This document shows, one piece after another, positions 8,884 through 17,885 of a stretch of DNA of 64,000 nucleotides. Position 1 is the first letter of the stretch; every line of letters starts with the position of its first letter. The stretch spans positions 372,001 through 436,000 of the forward strand of contig NZ_WPIN01000006.1 of the NCBI RefSeq assembly GCF_009754945.1. Direction: 5' to 3'. A model generated the notes under the pieces. It was not told the DNA's origin. It ran no database searches and was given only the letters and a program-made list of their open reading frames with translations. This stretch comes from Spirosoma arboris. GTDB taxonomy: Bacteria; Bacteroidota; Bacteroidia; Cytophagales; Spirosomataceae. The position numbers and the translations under genes were made by a program.

Positions 8884-10383
8884 ATGGCTTCCCCCCAAGA
8901 CTACATCCTTCAAGTACGTGGACTGACGAAACTATTCGCGGGTGTAGTGGCCCTGGACAACGTTCAACTGAACGTACGTATGGGAGAAGTGCATGCGTTG
9001 ATGGGGGAGAATGGAGCGGGGAAATCTACACTGATGAAACTCCTGATCGGGCTTCTAAAACCCGATTCTGGCGAGATTAGCTTTGACGGTAACGACTTAA
9101 CTACTAGTCATGTCAGGGATGTTATCAGGCAAGGCATCTCCATGATTCACCAGGAGATGCTGGTTGTACCTGAATTAACTGTCGCACAAAATATCTTTCT
9201 GGGTCGGGAAGCAAACGGGAAGCTGTTTAGCTGGTTAAACGACAGAAATTTAACGGAACAGGCAGCCCAACTCCTCAAGCAAATGGGCGTGAACATACGC
9301 CCTGATACCCAGATGAAATACCTTAGCGTGGCGCAGATGCAAATGGTCGAAATCGCCAAAGCCATCTCGAACAATGCGAAGGTGATTATCATGGATGAAC
9401 CCACATCGGCCCTGTCGGATAAAGAAGTCGCTATGTTATTTAGTATTATCATCGACCTGAAGAAAAAGGGCGTGGCCATCATCTACATTTCCCATAAAAT
9501 GGAGGAGATTTTTACCATTGCCGATACCATTACGGTGCTTCGAGACGGGAAATACATTGCTACCAAGCCCGCTGCTGAGTTCGATATACATACCCTGATC
9601 ACTATGATGGTTGGGCGCGAGATCGATACCCTGTTTCCAATTTCGACTATTCAGCCTGGCAAAGAGGTACTGTCTGTGAGACAATTGAGCAGAAAGGGGA
9701 AGTTCTCCGACATCAATTTTGACGTTCATGAAGGGGAGGTGTTAGGTATTGCTGGTCTGATGGGTGCAGGAAGAACCGAGATTGCCTGCGCCATTTACGG
9801 CCTTGATCCCGCTGATGGTGGAGAACTGTACATCAAAGGCGAAAAGGTTGTCATAAATGCACCGCAGGATGCTATTCAGCATGGCATCGGCTACGTTAGC
9901 GAAGATCGAAAACAGTTCGGTTTTATTCCACGCTTATCGGTTCGGGAAAATATTACTCTGGCCAGCTTACCAAAGTATGCAAAAGGCTTGTTGGTCCAGG
10001 CAAAAAGTGAGTCGGAAGTTGCCGATGCAATGATGGCCGATTTACGGATAAAAGCATCCAGTTCGAATCAACCCGTTGTGCAGCTAAGTGGTGGTAATCA
10101 GCAGAAAGTAGTCATCGGCAAAATATTGCTTTCTTCACCATCGCTCATCATTCTCGACGAACCAACACGGGGTATTGATATTGGTGCAAAGGCCGAGATT
10201 TACAAACTCATCAATCAATTGAAAGAAGCGGGAACGGCCATCATTCTGATTTCATCCGAACTGCCAGAACTTCTCGGCCTAAGTGATCGAATACTGGTTG
10301 TGTCGCAGGGAAAACAAACTGCCGTTTTATTGGCGAAGGAGGCCACTCAGGAAACGATTATGCACTACGCGATGGAGCCTTGA
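8884..10383 (+). CDS. Sugar ABC transporter ATP-binding protein (RbsA/MglA type, two ATPase domains)
   Basis: 499 residues, the usual length of RbsA. First ATPase domain: Walker A GENGAGKST at 41-49, signature LSVAQMQM, Walker B VIIMDEPTSALS. Second domain: degenerate Walker A GLMGAGRTE, signature LSGGNQQK, Walker B LIILDEPTRGID. It energises import of a monosaccharide or related solute through the permease encoded next. I chose 8884 (MASPQDYILQV) because the in-frame ATG at 8833 lies within the right arm of the palindrome and the intervening residues resemble no RbsA N-terminus. Substrate is unknown; the surrounding enzymes suggest an oxidised or rare sugar. Confidence 0.92.
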   Translation: MASPQDYILQVRGLTKLFAGVVALDNVQLNVRMGEVHALMGENGAGKSTLMKLLIGLLKPDSGEISFDGNDLTTSHVRDVIRQGISMIHQEMLVVPELTVAQNIFLGREANGKLFSWLNDRNLTEQAAQLLKQMGVNIRPDTQMKYLSVAQMQMVEIAKAISNNAKVIIMDEPTSALSDKEVAMLFSIIIDLKKKGVAIIYISHKMEEIFTIADTITVLRDGKYIATKPAAEFDIHTLITMMVGREIDTLFPISTIQPGKEVLSVRQLSRKGKFSDINFDVHEGEVLGIAGLMGAGRTEIACAIYGLDPADGGELYIKGEKVVINAPQDAIQHGIGYVSEDRKQFGFIPRLSVRENITLASLPKYAKGLLVQAKSESEVADAMMADLRIKASSSNQPVVQLSGGNQQKVVIGKILLSSPSLIILDEPTRGIDIGAKAEIYKLINQLKEAGTAIILISSELPELLGLSDRILVVSQGKQTAVLLAKEATQETIMHYAMEP

Positions 10384-10437
10384 TATAATCCATTAAATGT
10401 CTCTATTGGAATAAAGTGCATTGCAGTTTAAGATTTT

Positions 10438-10514
10438 TGTATGACCCCGATGGGGTCAAATGTTTATAGCAAGTAGAAATTTCTATAAACATCTGACCCC
10501 ATCGGTGTCATACA
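10438..10514. repeat. 32-bp inverted repeat with gaccccgatggggtc core
   Basis: Arms 10438-10469 and 10483-10514 match at 30 of 32 positions. Each arm contains a nested palindrome of the form tgaccccgatggggtca. It lies between ATPase and permease genes of one transporter and may attenuate or stabilise the mRNA. Confidence 0.9.
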
Positions 10515-10560
10515 AGTCAGCAGATGATTTAATCTAACGTTTGCCAGTTACTTACAATAC

Positions 10561-11538
10561 ATGGAAAAAGACTTTACGTTGATTAAGGGCGACGGCTATG
10601 GCGTTTTACATATGCGAAATATTGGCAAATATGTCCTTCTGATCGTTCTGGTGGCGATTTGCATTGCCCTTTCGATGACAACCCCGAGGTTTTTCACGAT
10701 TCAGAATCTGATGATTATTGTCACGCAGGTGTCAATAAATGCATTACTGGCCTTTGGCGTTACGTTTGTGATTATCACAGGCGGCATCGACCTCTCTATC
10801 GGTTCGATTGTTGCTGTTACGGGCGTTGTGGCGGCTTCGTTTGCACATGCTGATACGTATCCGGTTATCGTGCCAATTGGTGTTGGCCTACTGGCGGGTT
10901 TGCTGTTTGGGGCCTTCAACGGCTTTGTTGTTACCCGTACGAAAGTACCTCCGTTTATTGTTACCCTCGGCACTATGACCATTGGCCGGGGATTAGCCCT
11001 GATTCTGAGCAAAGGGCGACCAATTTCTAACCTGTCTGATTCATTCAACTTTATTGGGGGAGGTAAAGTACTCGGTGTCCCCACACTGATTATTATCCTT
11101 GTAGTGTTCTTTGGCATCTGTACAGTTATTCTGAAGAAGACCGTTATAGGGCGCTATATGTATGCTGTGGGCGGAAACGAACAGGCAGCTAAAGCATCGG
11201 GAATTCAATTGAGCAAAGTAAAAATGGTCGTTTACACCCTATGCGGTGGATTGGCTGCCCTCGCCGGAATCCTCCTGACTTCCCGCATCACAACCGGCCA
11301 GCCGAATGCCGGAGCAGGTTTTGAGTTGGACGCTATAGCCGCTGCCATCATTGGTGGAACCAGTACATCGGGGGGAGCTGGAACGATGATCGGAACCCTG
11401 TTGGGCGCTTTACTGATTGGTGTTATCAGCAATGGCCTGGATTTGCTCAACGTAACATCGTATTACCAACAGGTTGTAATGGGTGTTATCATCATTGGGG
11501 CCGTAGTGCTGAATAGTTTGAAACAACCTTCTAATTGA
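10561..11538 (+). CDS. Sugar ABC transporter permease (RbsC type)
   Basis: 325 residues, close to E. coli RbsC (321). It has many hydrophobic segments and the family signatures VIITGGIDLSIGSIVAVTGV (about 72-91), AVGGNEQAAKASGI (EAA-like loop) and FELDAIAAAIIGGTSTSGGAG near the C-terminus. It forms the inner-membrane channel as a homodimer with the upstream ATPase. The gap to the ATPase gene is 177 nt and filled by a palindrome, whereas the next gene follows after 7 nt. Family assignment is secure; substrate unknown. Confidence 0.92.
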   Translation: MEKDFTLIKGDGYGVLHMRNIGKYVLLIVLVAICIALSMTTPRFFTIQNLMIIVTQVSINALLAFGVTFVIITGGIDLSIGSIVAVTGVVAASFAHADTYPVIVPIGVGLLAGLLFGAFNGFVVTRTKVPPFIVTLGTMTIGRGLALILSKGRPISNLSDSFNFIGGGKVLGVPTLIIILVVFFGICTVILKKTVIGRYMYAVGGNEQAAKASGIQLSKVKMVVYTLCGGLAALAGILLTSRITTGQPNAGAGFELDAIAAAIIGGTSTSGGAGTMIGTLLGALLIGVISNGLDLLNVTSYYQQVVMGVIIIGAVVLNSLKQPSN

Positions 11539-11545
11539 TTTTATA

Positions 11546-12499
11546 ATGAAACGCATTCAGTTAACATCGCTGAGCAGTTTGTTCTTTCTTAGTGTCCTGC
11601 TTGCCGCGTGTAGTCAATCGTCAACTAGTGAAAAAAGTGCCGATGGCGAAGGCAAAAAACTAGTAGTGGGTGTGACTATGCTCAGTATGCAGAATGAATT
11701 TATCGTCAACGTACATGATGCCATGGTTAAAAAGGCTGAAGCCGATGGTGTTGAGCTAATTACGGTTGATGCCGAGCGCTCTGCACTGAAACAGGTGGAG
11801 CAGGTTGAGAGCTTCATTGCCCAGAAAGTGGATGCTATCATTATGAATCCCTGCGAAGTAGAAGCCAGTTCACCAGCCGTAACAAAAGCGTTGGCTGCCA
11901 AAATCCCAATCATCAACGTAAATTCAGAAACGAGCGCAAAACCCACGGCTTTTGTTGGTTCCGATGACGTGGAATCAGCTCGAATTGCCATGAAATACAT
12001 TGCGGAGAAACTGGGCGGTAAAGGCAATGTACTGATGATGCACGGTTATATGGGTCAGGCAGCGCAGATAAAACGGGAGCAGGGCGCTCGGGAGATTCTG
12101 AAACAATACCCAAACCTGAAACTTCTTGCTCATCAGACCGGCGAGTGGGATCGGGCAAAAGGCATGTCGCTGATGGAAAACTGGATTCAGTCGTATGGCT
12201 CTCAGATCAATGCGGTTTTCGCGCAGAATGATGAGATGGGTTTAGGGGCTGTGAAAGCCCTGACCGATGCTGGTCTGAAAGACAAAGTAATTGTCGTGAG
12301 TATCGATGCTATTCCAGATGGTCTACAGGCCGTAAAGAAAGGAACACTGGACGCTACGGTTTTTCAAAATGCTGAAGAACAAGGATCGAAAGCTGTTGAA
12401 ACCGCTGTGAAAGCCGCAAAAGGGCAAGCCTATGGTAAAGAAACGCTCATTCCGTTTCAATTAGTGACGAAAGAAAACCTGACTAAGTTTTTGAAATAG
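11546..12499 (+). CDS. Sugar ABC transporter substrate-binding lipoprotein (RbsB type, periplasmic binding protein 1 fold)
   Basis: 317 residues. A lipoprotein signal ends in LLAAC (lipobox Cys about 22). The mature part is a two-lobe type 1 periplasmic binding protein: VGVTMLSMQNEF at the first strand, VDAIIMNPCEVEA, VFAQNDEMGLGAVKAL and VIVVSIDAIPDGLQAVKKG. It captures the solute and delivers it to the permease encoded 7 nt upstream. Lipid anchoring in the inner membrane or periplasm is inferred. The gene ends the plus-strand run; a 31-bp palindrome separates it from the convergent minus-strand gene. Confidence 0.9.
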   Translation: MKRIQLTSLSSLFFLSVLLAACSQSSTSEKSADGEGKKLVVGVTMLSMQNEFIVNVHDAMVKKAEADGVELITVDAERSALKQVEQVESFIAQKVDAIIMNPCEVEASSPAVTKALAAKIPIINVNSETSAKPTAFVGSDDVESARIAMKYIAEKLGGKGNVLMMHGYMGQAAQIKREQGAREILKQYPNLKLLAHQTGEWDRAKGMSLMENWIQSYGSQINAVFAQNDEMGLGAVKALTDAGLKDKVIVVSIDAIPDGLQAVKKGTLDATVFQNAEEQGSKAVETAVKAAKGQAYGKETLIPFQLVTKENLTKFLK

Positions 12500-12516
12500 A
12501 ATCCGTTTTTCTCCTT

Positions 12517-12597
12517 TTTTGTCATTCCTACGAAGGAGGAATCTCAAACTCTCATATCAGTCAAGCTTGAGATTCCTCCTTCGTAGGAATGACAAAA
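12517..12597. repeat. Perfect 31-bp inverted repeat, gtcattcc...gaggaatctc family
   Basis: Arms 12517-12547 and 12567-12597 are exact reverse complements around a 19-nt loop. It fills the gap between convergent genes, and its right arm ends 6 nt from the minus-strand stop, so a bidirectional terminator role is plausible. T tracts lie before the left arm. Confidence 0.95.
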
Positions 12598-12602
12598 CAC
12601 GA

Positions 12603-13469
12603 TTAATTGGCGTATTTAGCCTGCATGGCTTTGATGAACTTGAGGCCGTTTTCAGCAATATCCCAGGGGTCGTTGTATTCGCGCCAGACGTTGATCGAAT
12701 TGGCGAAATCAATGTCATTGCGGGTAAACGCTTCAATCGTCATCCAGCCTTTATAGTCGATTTCGGCTAGTGTTCGGAAGGTGTCATCCCAGGGAATGTG
12801 TCCGTCACCGGGTGTACCCCGATCATTTTCGCTGATGTGTACGTGTGCCAGTACGGGAGCAATGGTCTGAATTGCTTTCGAAAATTGCTTTTCCTCCATA
12901 TTGGCATGGTGCGTATCGAACATCGCCCGAACATTCGAATGATCGGCCAAGTGAACCAGATGCGACAATTGCTCCATCGTATTGCATAGATAACACTCAA
13001 AGCGATTTAACGCTTCGGGCGTCAGTACGATGTTTGCCTGTTTGGCGTAGTCGCCGACGATGTGCAACACTTCGGCACTGTGTGCATATTCATCGGGCTG
13101 TGGCTCCCGGCGTGTGAACGTAGCAAAAGCGGAATGAAATGGGCCGCAGAGAACCGATGCATTCATGGCATGGGCGCGGTCGATGACACCTTTCAAAAAA
13201 TCAACGGCTTGCTCCCGAACTTTAGCTGATTCGCTGGCCGGATTTTCGTCGGGACCCACCACCACGACGCAAGTACTTTGCAAGCCAAGCTGGTTCAGGT
13301 GATCGCCAAACTGGCGGTAGGCAGAAACATCTGTATTATCGACAAAGCACTCGATTCCATCATAACCGATGGTTTTAAGCCGCTCTGTGATCGGATTCAA
13401 TTCTTCGGACATTACAGCTGTCCAGGCTAATACGTTGAAGCCGACGGGTGAAACTAGTGAATTGGGCAT
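12603..13469 (-). CDS. Sugar phosphate isomerase/epimerase family protein (hydroxypyruvate-isomerase-like TIM barrel)
   Basis: 288 residues, no signal. TIM-barrel pattern of the xylose-isomerase-like superfamily: GYDGIECFVDN near strand 2, LTPEALNRFECY with a metal-ligand Glu, NVRAMFDTHHANMEE with Asp/His ligands, LAHVHISENDRGTPGDGHIPW, then WMTIEAFTRND with the last Glu. The closest named types are hydroxypyruvate isomerase and D-tagatose/psicose 3-epimerases. It is a second, clearly different TIM-barrel isomerase of the locus and likely works on the same carbohydrate route. It is transcribed with the minus-strand genes to its right or from its own promoter after the 13-bp hairpin. Confidence 0.82.
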   Translation of the reverse strand: MPNSLVSPVGFNVLAWTAVMSEELNPITERLKTIGYDGIECFVDNTDVSAYRQFGDHLNQLGLQSTCVVVVGPDENPASESAKVREQAVDFLKGVIDRAHAMNASVLCGPFHSAFATFTRREPQPDEYAHSAEVLHIVGDYAKQANIVLTPEALNRFECYLCNTMEQLSHLVHLADHSNVRAMFDTHHANMEEKQFSKAIQTIAPVLAHVHISENDRGTPGDGHIPWDDTFRTLAEIDYKGWMTIEAFTRNDIDFANSINVWREYNDPWDIAENGLKFIKAMQAKYAN

Positions 13470-13520
13470 TAGTTAAAGACTTTGTTTTTTCATGTAGTTG
13501 GCCTAGTCACTATTTGACTT

Positions 13521-13550
13521 GTGGTGTCAGATTTAAGAATCTGACACCAC
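13521..13550. repeat. Perfect 13-bp hairpin, gtggtgtcagatt family
   Basis: Arms 13521-13533 and 13538-13550 close on tetraloop taag between two minus-strand genes. No U tract follows on either strand. Confidence 0.75.
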
Positions 13551-13564
13551 TCTCTGGTTGATAA

Positions 13565-16500
13565 TCACTTCTCCATCGGATGATCTTTCAACAATTGATC
13601 CGGCGAATAGAAGTCTTTTTTTCGTTCCGTGGCCGCTCTGACCTGTTTCACCTTTTCAGGCGTAATGGGCGAAGCGTTGTTACCGAAGGAATTCCGTACG
13701 TAGGTCAATACGGCAGCAATTTCATTGTCTTTCAACAAGCCGCCAAAGGGGGTCATAGGCACTTGTCCAGGATAATTCTTACCAACCACTTCGATTGGTC
13801 CCATAACACCTTTTAAGACTATTTTTATCAGTCGTTCTTCGTTGCCAGACACCCAATTCGTACCCGTAAGTGGCGGAAATCCAGAAGCCGCAAGGCCTTT
13901 GCCATCGGGTTGGTGGCAAGTGGTGCAGTAACCTTCTTTGGCGTAGATTGCTTTACCCATATTAAACATCGCCAAATCCGGGCCTTTTAGCGTTGTTTTC
14001 TCTGCTACTTCTTTCTCCTTCTTCACGTTTTCGCCTTTCAGGTGCGCAACGGCGGCATCGTAGGCATGAATCATCCAATCGTCCAGTGGCTTTTTGGCAG
14101 CTTCGGCCAGAATAGGAAGACCCTTTTCTTTCCCGATCCAGGAAGCGGCAACGATAGCATCTAGCCGAACCCGACTATTCTCATCCTTAACTGCCTGCAT
14201 CAACAAATCAGCCTGATCCTTCACTTGGTGCCCAGTGTATCGAACTACCTGAACGGCAGCAGCTCGGGCGTGGTAATCTTTGGCTTTCAGCACTTGCCGG
14301 AGCAGAGTCTGATCGACTTTGTCCATGCCCCAACTCACCCATAAGCCTTCCAGCAGATGGTGCTCGTAACGAGGATCTTTTTTGTCTAGACCAGCTACCC
14401 ACGTTTTCAATTTGGCTAATACCTCCGAGGCATCCCGACCGCGGAGTTCACGGCGGGTGCGGTAACGGGTGCGGTATTCTGGCAGTTTGAGATTGTCCAG
14501 CAATTGCTCGACACTGGCGCCATCTATTTTAGCCGGCGTCACCAGTGGGCGTGAGGGATACGTAATCCGATACACCCGGCCATGTGAATGGTCGCGCAGG
14601 GGATCGCGGGCGTTGTGCTGCATGTGGCCGATCAGAATGTTGTGCCAGTCGATCAAATACAGTGAACCATCGGGAGCAAACTCCATATCGACCGGCCGGA
14701 AATTGCGGTCTTCACTTACTACTAAATCCGCGCGGTGCTTGCTCTTATAGCCGGTTCCATCGTCGACGAGCGTGTGTTCTTTCGTGCCCAGGAAACCGAT
14801 GGTGTTATTGATCAGGAAATCACCCTGAATATCGTCTGGGAAATGGCGACTGGATACGAATTCCAAACCAGAAGTAGGCCGAACCCGGTGCGCATCTTCA
14901 ACCAATTGAACCGACTTGTGGGTGTATTCGCCATAGCGAGGTAGTACCGAACCGGGCATCATCCAGCGAACATCCGGGCTGGAGGTTTCGGCGAAGAACG
15001 GTTGACCCCAATCGTCGAAGGCAATACCCCAGGGGTTCGGGATGGAAAGTTGCGCCGTGCGTTCCAGCTTGTGCAGTTGGGGGGCATAACGATAAAATCC
15101 GCCATTCGTAGCTCGAACCGGTCCATACGAAGTTTCGACGTTGGTGTGCAAAAACACCCCTTCGCCAGAGTAAATCGCGCCAGATGGATCAACGCAAAAA
15201 GCGTGGCTATTGTGGTGGGTGTCGTGATCGTCGTAGCCACTCATCAGAATCACACTTTTGTCGGCTTTGTCGTCACCGTTTGTATCGGTGAAAAGCTTTA
15301 AATTCGGTCCCTGTGAGATGTAGACGCCTTCTTTAGCGATTTCAAAGCCAAGCGGAAGGTGCAGGTGATCAGCAAAAACCGTTTGCTTATCGGCCTTCCC
15401 GTCGCCGTTGGTATCTTCCAGAATCAGGATTTTGTCATTGGGCTTCGGGTCACCGGGTTTGTAGTGCGGATAGCTGGGCATAGCTGCCACCCAAAGCCGC
15501 CCCTTGTTATCGAATGACATTTGCATGGGTTTCGCCAGATCGGGGAACTCTTCTTCGGAAGCAAATAATTCGATTTTATAGCCTTGTGGCACTTTAAGTT
15601 TGCTCAGTGCTTCCTGCCCGTACAGATACGTCAGACTACCGTTTTTCTCCGGGTTAAAATTGGTTTTTACTTCAGGCAGTTTTCTTGTTCGCTCATCGGC
15701 AGCTTCAACGTCCATTTTTTCGCCTTTCGATGCCGCGAGCCATACCGCTGTATCCCGAATGGCCGTCATCTGCCGGATTTTCTCGATTTCAGCAGGATAA
15801 TTGTCAGGCCCGAATGGGTTATAGCGACGACCGTAGACGTGAACGCCATTCGGAATTTTATAGTCGTTATGAAACATCCAGTCTTTCTCTATAACAGCAT
15901 CATAAACCAGTTTCCGTCTGGCTTCAGCTTTAGGCGACGATTTGCCGAAAACCTGGTCGACGAGCAGAGGGCCTAGCTTTTTGTAACCTTCATCGGTTAG
16001 TTGAGAACCATCAATTGTCAGTGGTTCTGCGATGGAATCGTACCACTGCTGAGAAGGTGTATAGGCATCGACAAAAAGGACCTTGTTTTTCTCTGCGATT
16101 TCCTTCATGGCATTCGCATAGAGCGAAATGTTCTCGTTCTCGACTTTGCCATTTGGTAGATCGTATTTGTCGGATAAGTTTTCGAACGCGATGGGCGATA
16201 CAATAGCCAGCTGTGGAGCTGTAGTGCCGTTGTATTTCTGACTCAGCGTATGTTTGATAAAAGCGTCCAGCTCAGCTTTGTAATTGTCCAGCCCCGCTTT
16301 TCCCTGGAAGGATTCGTTGTAGCCAAAAAAGGCGATGATCACATCGGTTTTGAGCCGAGTAAGCCACTCATCCGGCGATTCAAACTGGCCCTGACTATCC
16401 GATGGGTTCGCATATTCGGTTTGAAAACGCTCGGCACCCGGAAAAGCCCAGGGCGAAAACCGGCTCGAACGAGGTCTGAAACCGGGTGTGTCGCCCGGAT

Positions 16501-16762
16501 CGCACATGTTACGGATATAAAGCTGATCGTCGGGGTAGCGAACCTGCATTTCGGTCTCAAAATGATCGAAATTCATCATTCGAGAGCCCAAGTTGTTGCC
16601 AATCAGACTGATATGTGTGCCTTTCTTCAGCGTGATCGGCTGAAAGGCATTACCTGAACTTGACAGTTGGCCTGACTGAAAAGCACTAAACCCGATGAGG
16701 ATAGCGCCAACAATCAGGAGTAAGCTATAGATGTTAGTTCTACTAGAAACAAACGATTTCAT
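13565..16762 (-). CDS. SGNH-hydrolase/PVC-type heme dehydrogenase-like fusion with HEAT repeats and cytochrome c
   Basis: 1065 residues with a hydrophobic signal or anchor at about 10-30. Order: an SGNH/GDSL-like esterase region (about 45-275; ISLIGNNLG near the start, VIIAFFGYNESF for the Asn block, a late LTDEGY), a linker, a beta-propeller of the membrane-bound dehydrogenase family (about 390-750; LWVAAMPSYPHY, DFLINNTIGFLG, LYLIDWHNILIGHMQHN), HEAT-like helices, and a cytochrome c domain with C946-x-x-C949-H950. It couples a possible deacylase to a sugar-oxidase-like module and one heme in a single exported chain. It lies 3 nt after the ThuA gene, so the two are cotranscribed. Function is inferred from domains only. 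Confidence 0.85.
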   Translation of the reverse strand: MKSFVSSRTNIYSLLLIVGAILIGFSAFQSGQLSSSGNAFQPITLKKGTHISLIGNNLGSRMMNFDHFETEMQVRYPDDQLYIRNMCDPGDTPGFRPRSSRFSPWAFPGAERFQTEYANPSDSQGQFESPDEWLTRLKTDVIIAFFGYNESFQGKAGLDNYKAELDAFIKHTLSQKYNGTTAPQLAIVSPIAFENLSDKYDLPNGKVENENISLYANAMKEIAEKNKVLFVDAYTPSQQWYDSIAEPLTIDGSQLTDEGYKKLGPLLVDQVFGKSSPKAEARRKLVYDAVIEKDWMFHNDYKIPNGVHVYGRRYNPFGPDNYPAEIEKIRQMTAIRDTAVWLAASKGEKMDVEAADERTRKLPEVKTNFNPEKNGSLTYLYGQEALSKLKVPQGYKIELFASEEEFPDLAKPMQMSFDNKGRLWVAAMPSYPHYKPGDPKPNDKILILEDTNGDGKADKQTVFADHLHLPLGFEIAKEGVYISQGPNLKLFTDTNGDDKADKSVILMSGYDDHDTHHNSHAFCVDPSGAIYSGEGVFLHTNVETSYGPVRATNGGFYRYAPQLHKLERTAQLSIPNPWGIAFDDWGQPFFAETSSPDVRWMMPGSVLPRYGEYTHKSVQLVEDAHRVRPTSGLEFVSSRHFPDDIQGDFLINNTIGFLGTKEHTLVDDGTGYKSKHRADLVVSEDRNFRPVDMEFAPDGSLYLIDWHNILIGHMQHNARDPLRDHSHGRVYRITYPSRPLVTPAKIDGASVEQLLDNLKLPEYRTRYRTRRELRGRDASEVLAKLKTWVAGLDKKDPRYEHHLLEGLWVSWGMDKVDQTLLRQVLKAKDYHARAAAVQVVRYTGHQVKDQADLLMQAVKDENSRVRLDAIVAASWIGKEKGLPILAEAAKKPLDDWMIHAYDAAVAHLKGENVKKEKEVAEKTTLKGPDLAMFNMGKAIYAKEGYCTTCHQPDGKGLAASGFPPLTGTNWVSGNEERLIKIVLKGVMGPIEVVGKNYPGQVPMTPFGGLLKDNEIAAVLTYVRNSFGNNASPITPEKVKQVRAATERKKDFYSPDQLLKDHPMEK

Positions 16763-16765
16763 AAA

Positions 16766-17644
16766 TCAGGATTTTTTTGGGTGGCCGTAGGGCACATTGA
16801 TGTCAATTTTTCCCTTCCATTTTTTTGGGATCGGCAGCCCTAACTCCCAGTGAATCGCATTGATAACTAGCCGCTGAAACGATTCGACCTGAAAATCTTC
16901 GGGGTGTCCTAGCGTGGTCAGGAAAGCTTTGCCGCCCCATTCGTTTTTCCATGTCCAGGCAACAGGGTTTTCGATGGCTGGCTTATCAGGGTTCACCGAT
17001 TTGCCCATCAGCAACCAGGTTGACCCTTTGGCCGGATAATCGGGCTGAACGCGATAAAGCCAGGACGATGCATGGAAGCTCGGAGCAACACCCGTAAGAA
17101 TCGGATTCTTGGCCGCTTCTGGAATGATCGTCACATCGGTCGTGCTCTTGTGTCCGTAGTGTGTATGGGCCGCCTTGCCACCCCAACCCGGAGGAGCGCC
17201 AAATGCAAACTCGCCAAACGAATTCCACCGGATGCGCTCATCACCTTCGGGAAAGTTGAACGCATGCGTTGTGGTACGGAAGCCCATGACAGGCTTGCCT
17301 GATTTCAGATAGTCGTCAATGAATTGGAGTTGTTCCTTGGGGAGTTGACGCCAACGCAGATAAAAAACGGCCAGATCGGCCTCTTTCAGGGCTTCAAGGC
17401 CGGGAATATCTTTTTCGCCATTATAGTCGGGGTAAGCCTTCAGGACTTTGGTCCGCATGCCGTAGTTCTTCTCAAGTTCAGCGGCAATAAGTGGTAAGGT
17501 TAGTTCGCCACTATACTCATGATCGCCGGTAACAAACACCACCAGTGGCTTCTTTGGGGCTTTTGCCGTGGCCAGACCCGGTAGGGCACTCAGGCTGACT
17601 AATCCGGCGACTGTCTGAAGAAAAGTTCTACGTTTCGTGTTCAC
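16766..17644 (-). CDS. ThuA-domain exported protein
   Basis: 292 residues from the GTG at 17644, which gives NTKRRTFLQTVAGLVSLSA, a signal resembling a twin-arginine leader (two adjacent Arg, then FLQ). An upstream in-frame ATG at 17755 would prepend 37 residues without family resemblance. The body is the ThuA class-I amidotransferase-like fold (VVFVTGDHEYSGELT, ADLAVFYLRWRQLP, KPVMGFRTTTHAF, late GKAFLTTLGHPEDF). ThuA proteins are linked to trehalose and other disaccharide catabolism through 3-keto intermediates, consistent with the DUF1080 and Gfo/Idh/MocA genes in this locus. First gene of a two-gene minus-strand operon. Confidence 0.85.
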   Translation of the reverse strand: MNTKRRTFLQTVAGLVSLSALPGLATAKAPKKPLVVFVTGDHEYSGELTLPLIAAELEKNYGMRTKVLKAYPDYNGEKDIPGLEALKEADLAVFYLRWRQLPKEQLQFIDDYLKSGKPVMGFRTTTHAFNFPEGDERIRWNSFGEFAFGAPPGWGGKAAHTHYGHKSTTDVTIIPEAAKNPILTGVAPSFHASSWLYRVQPDYPAKGSTWLLMGKSVNPDKPAIENPVAWTWKNEWGGKAFLTTLGHPEDFQVESFQRLVINAIHWELGLPIPKKWKGKIDINVPYGHPKKS

Positions 17645-17885
17645 GTCAGATTTTTTACAATTGAAAAGCGAAAAATTTGATTGGCCTACTATTAAAAAAC
17701 ATGAGGTTATAGATATGGGTGAGGATAGGGGGATGCGGCATAAATCCGCTGTCACGCAAAATAAGGAAATGAAGCGCTCGAAGTTGAGCCTATTAATCTG
17801 TAAATGGGCTTTTTTGTCTTTTAGTAATTAAAATATATTTATTTGGTTACTTTAGCTTGTTCTTACGCCTAACCGTAACCTTATT

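Noticed and set aside
8759..12597. Palindromes as ordinary intrinsic terminators
   Set aside because: Stems of 30 bp or more, AT-rich outer ends, absent U tracts at most copies and dispersed family relationships do not fit simple terminators, although some may terminate transcription.
17637..17831. 64-codon plus-strand ORF before the DUF1016 gene
   Set aside because: It starts inside the ThuA gene, has no family features and ends in a T-rich hairpin; I see nothing else supportable in 17645-17885.
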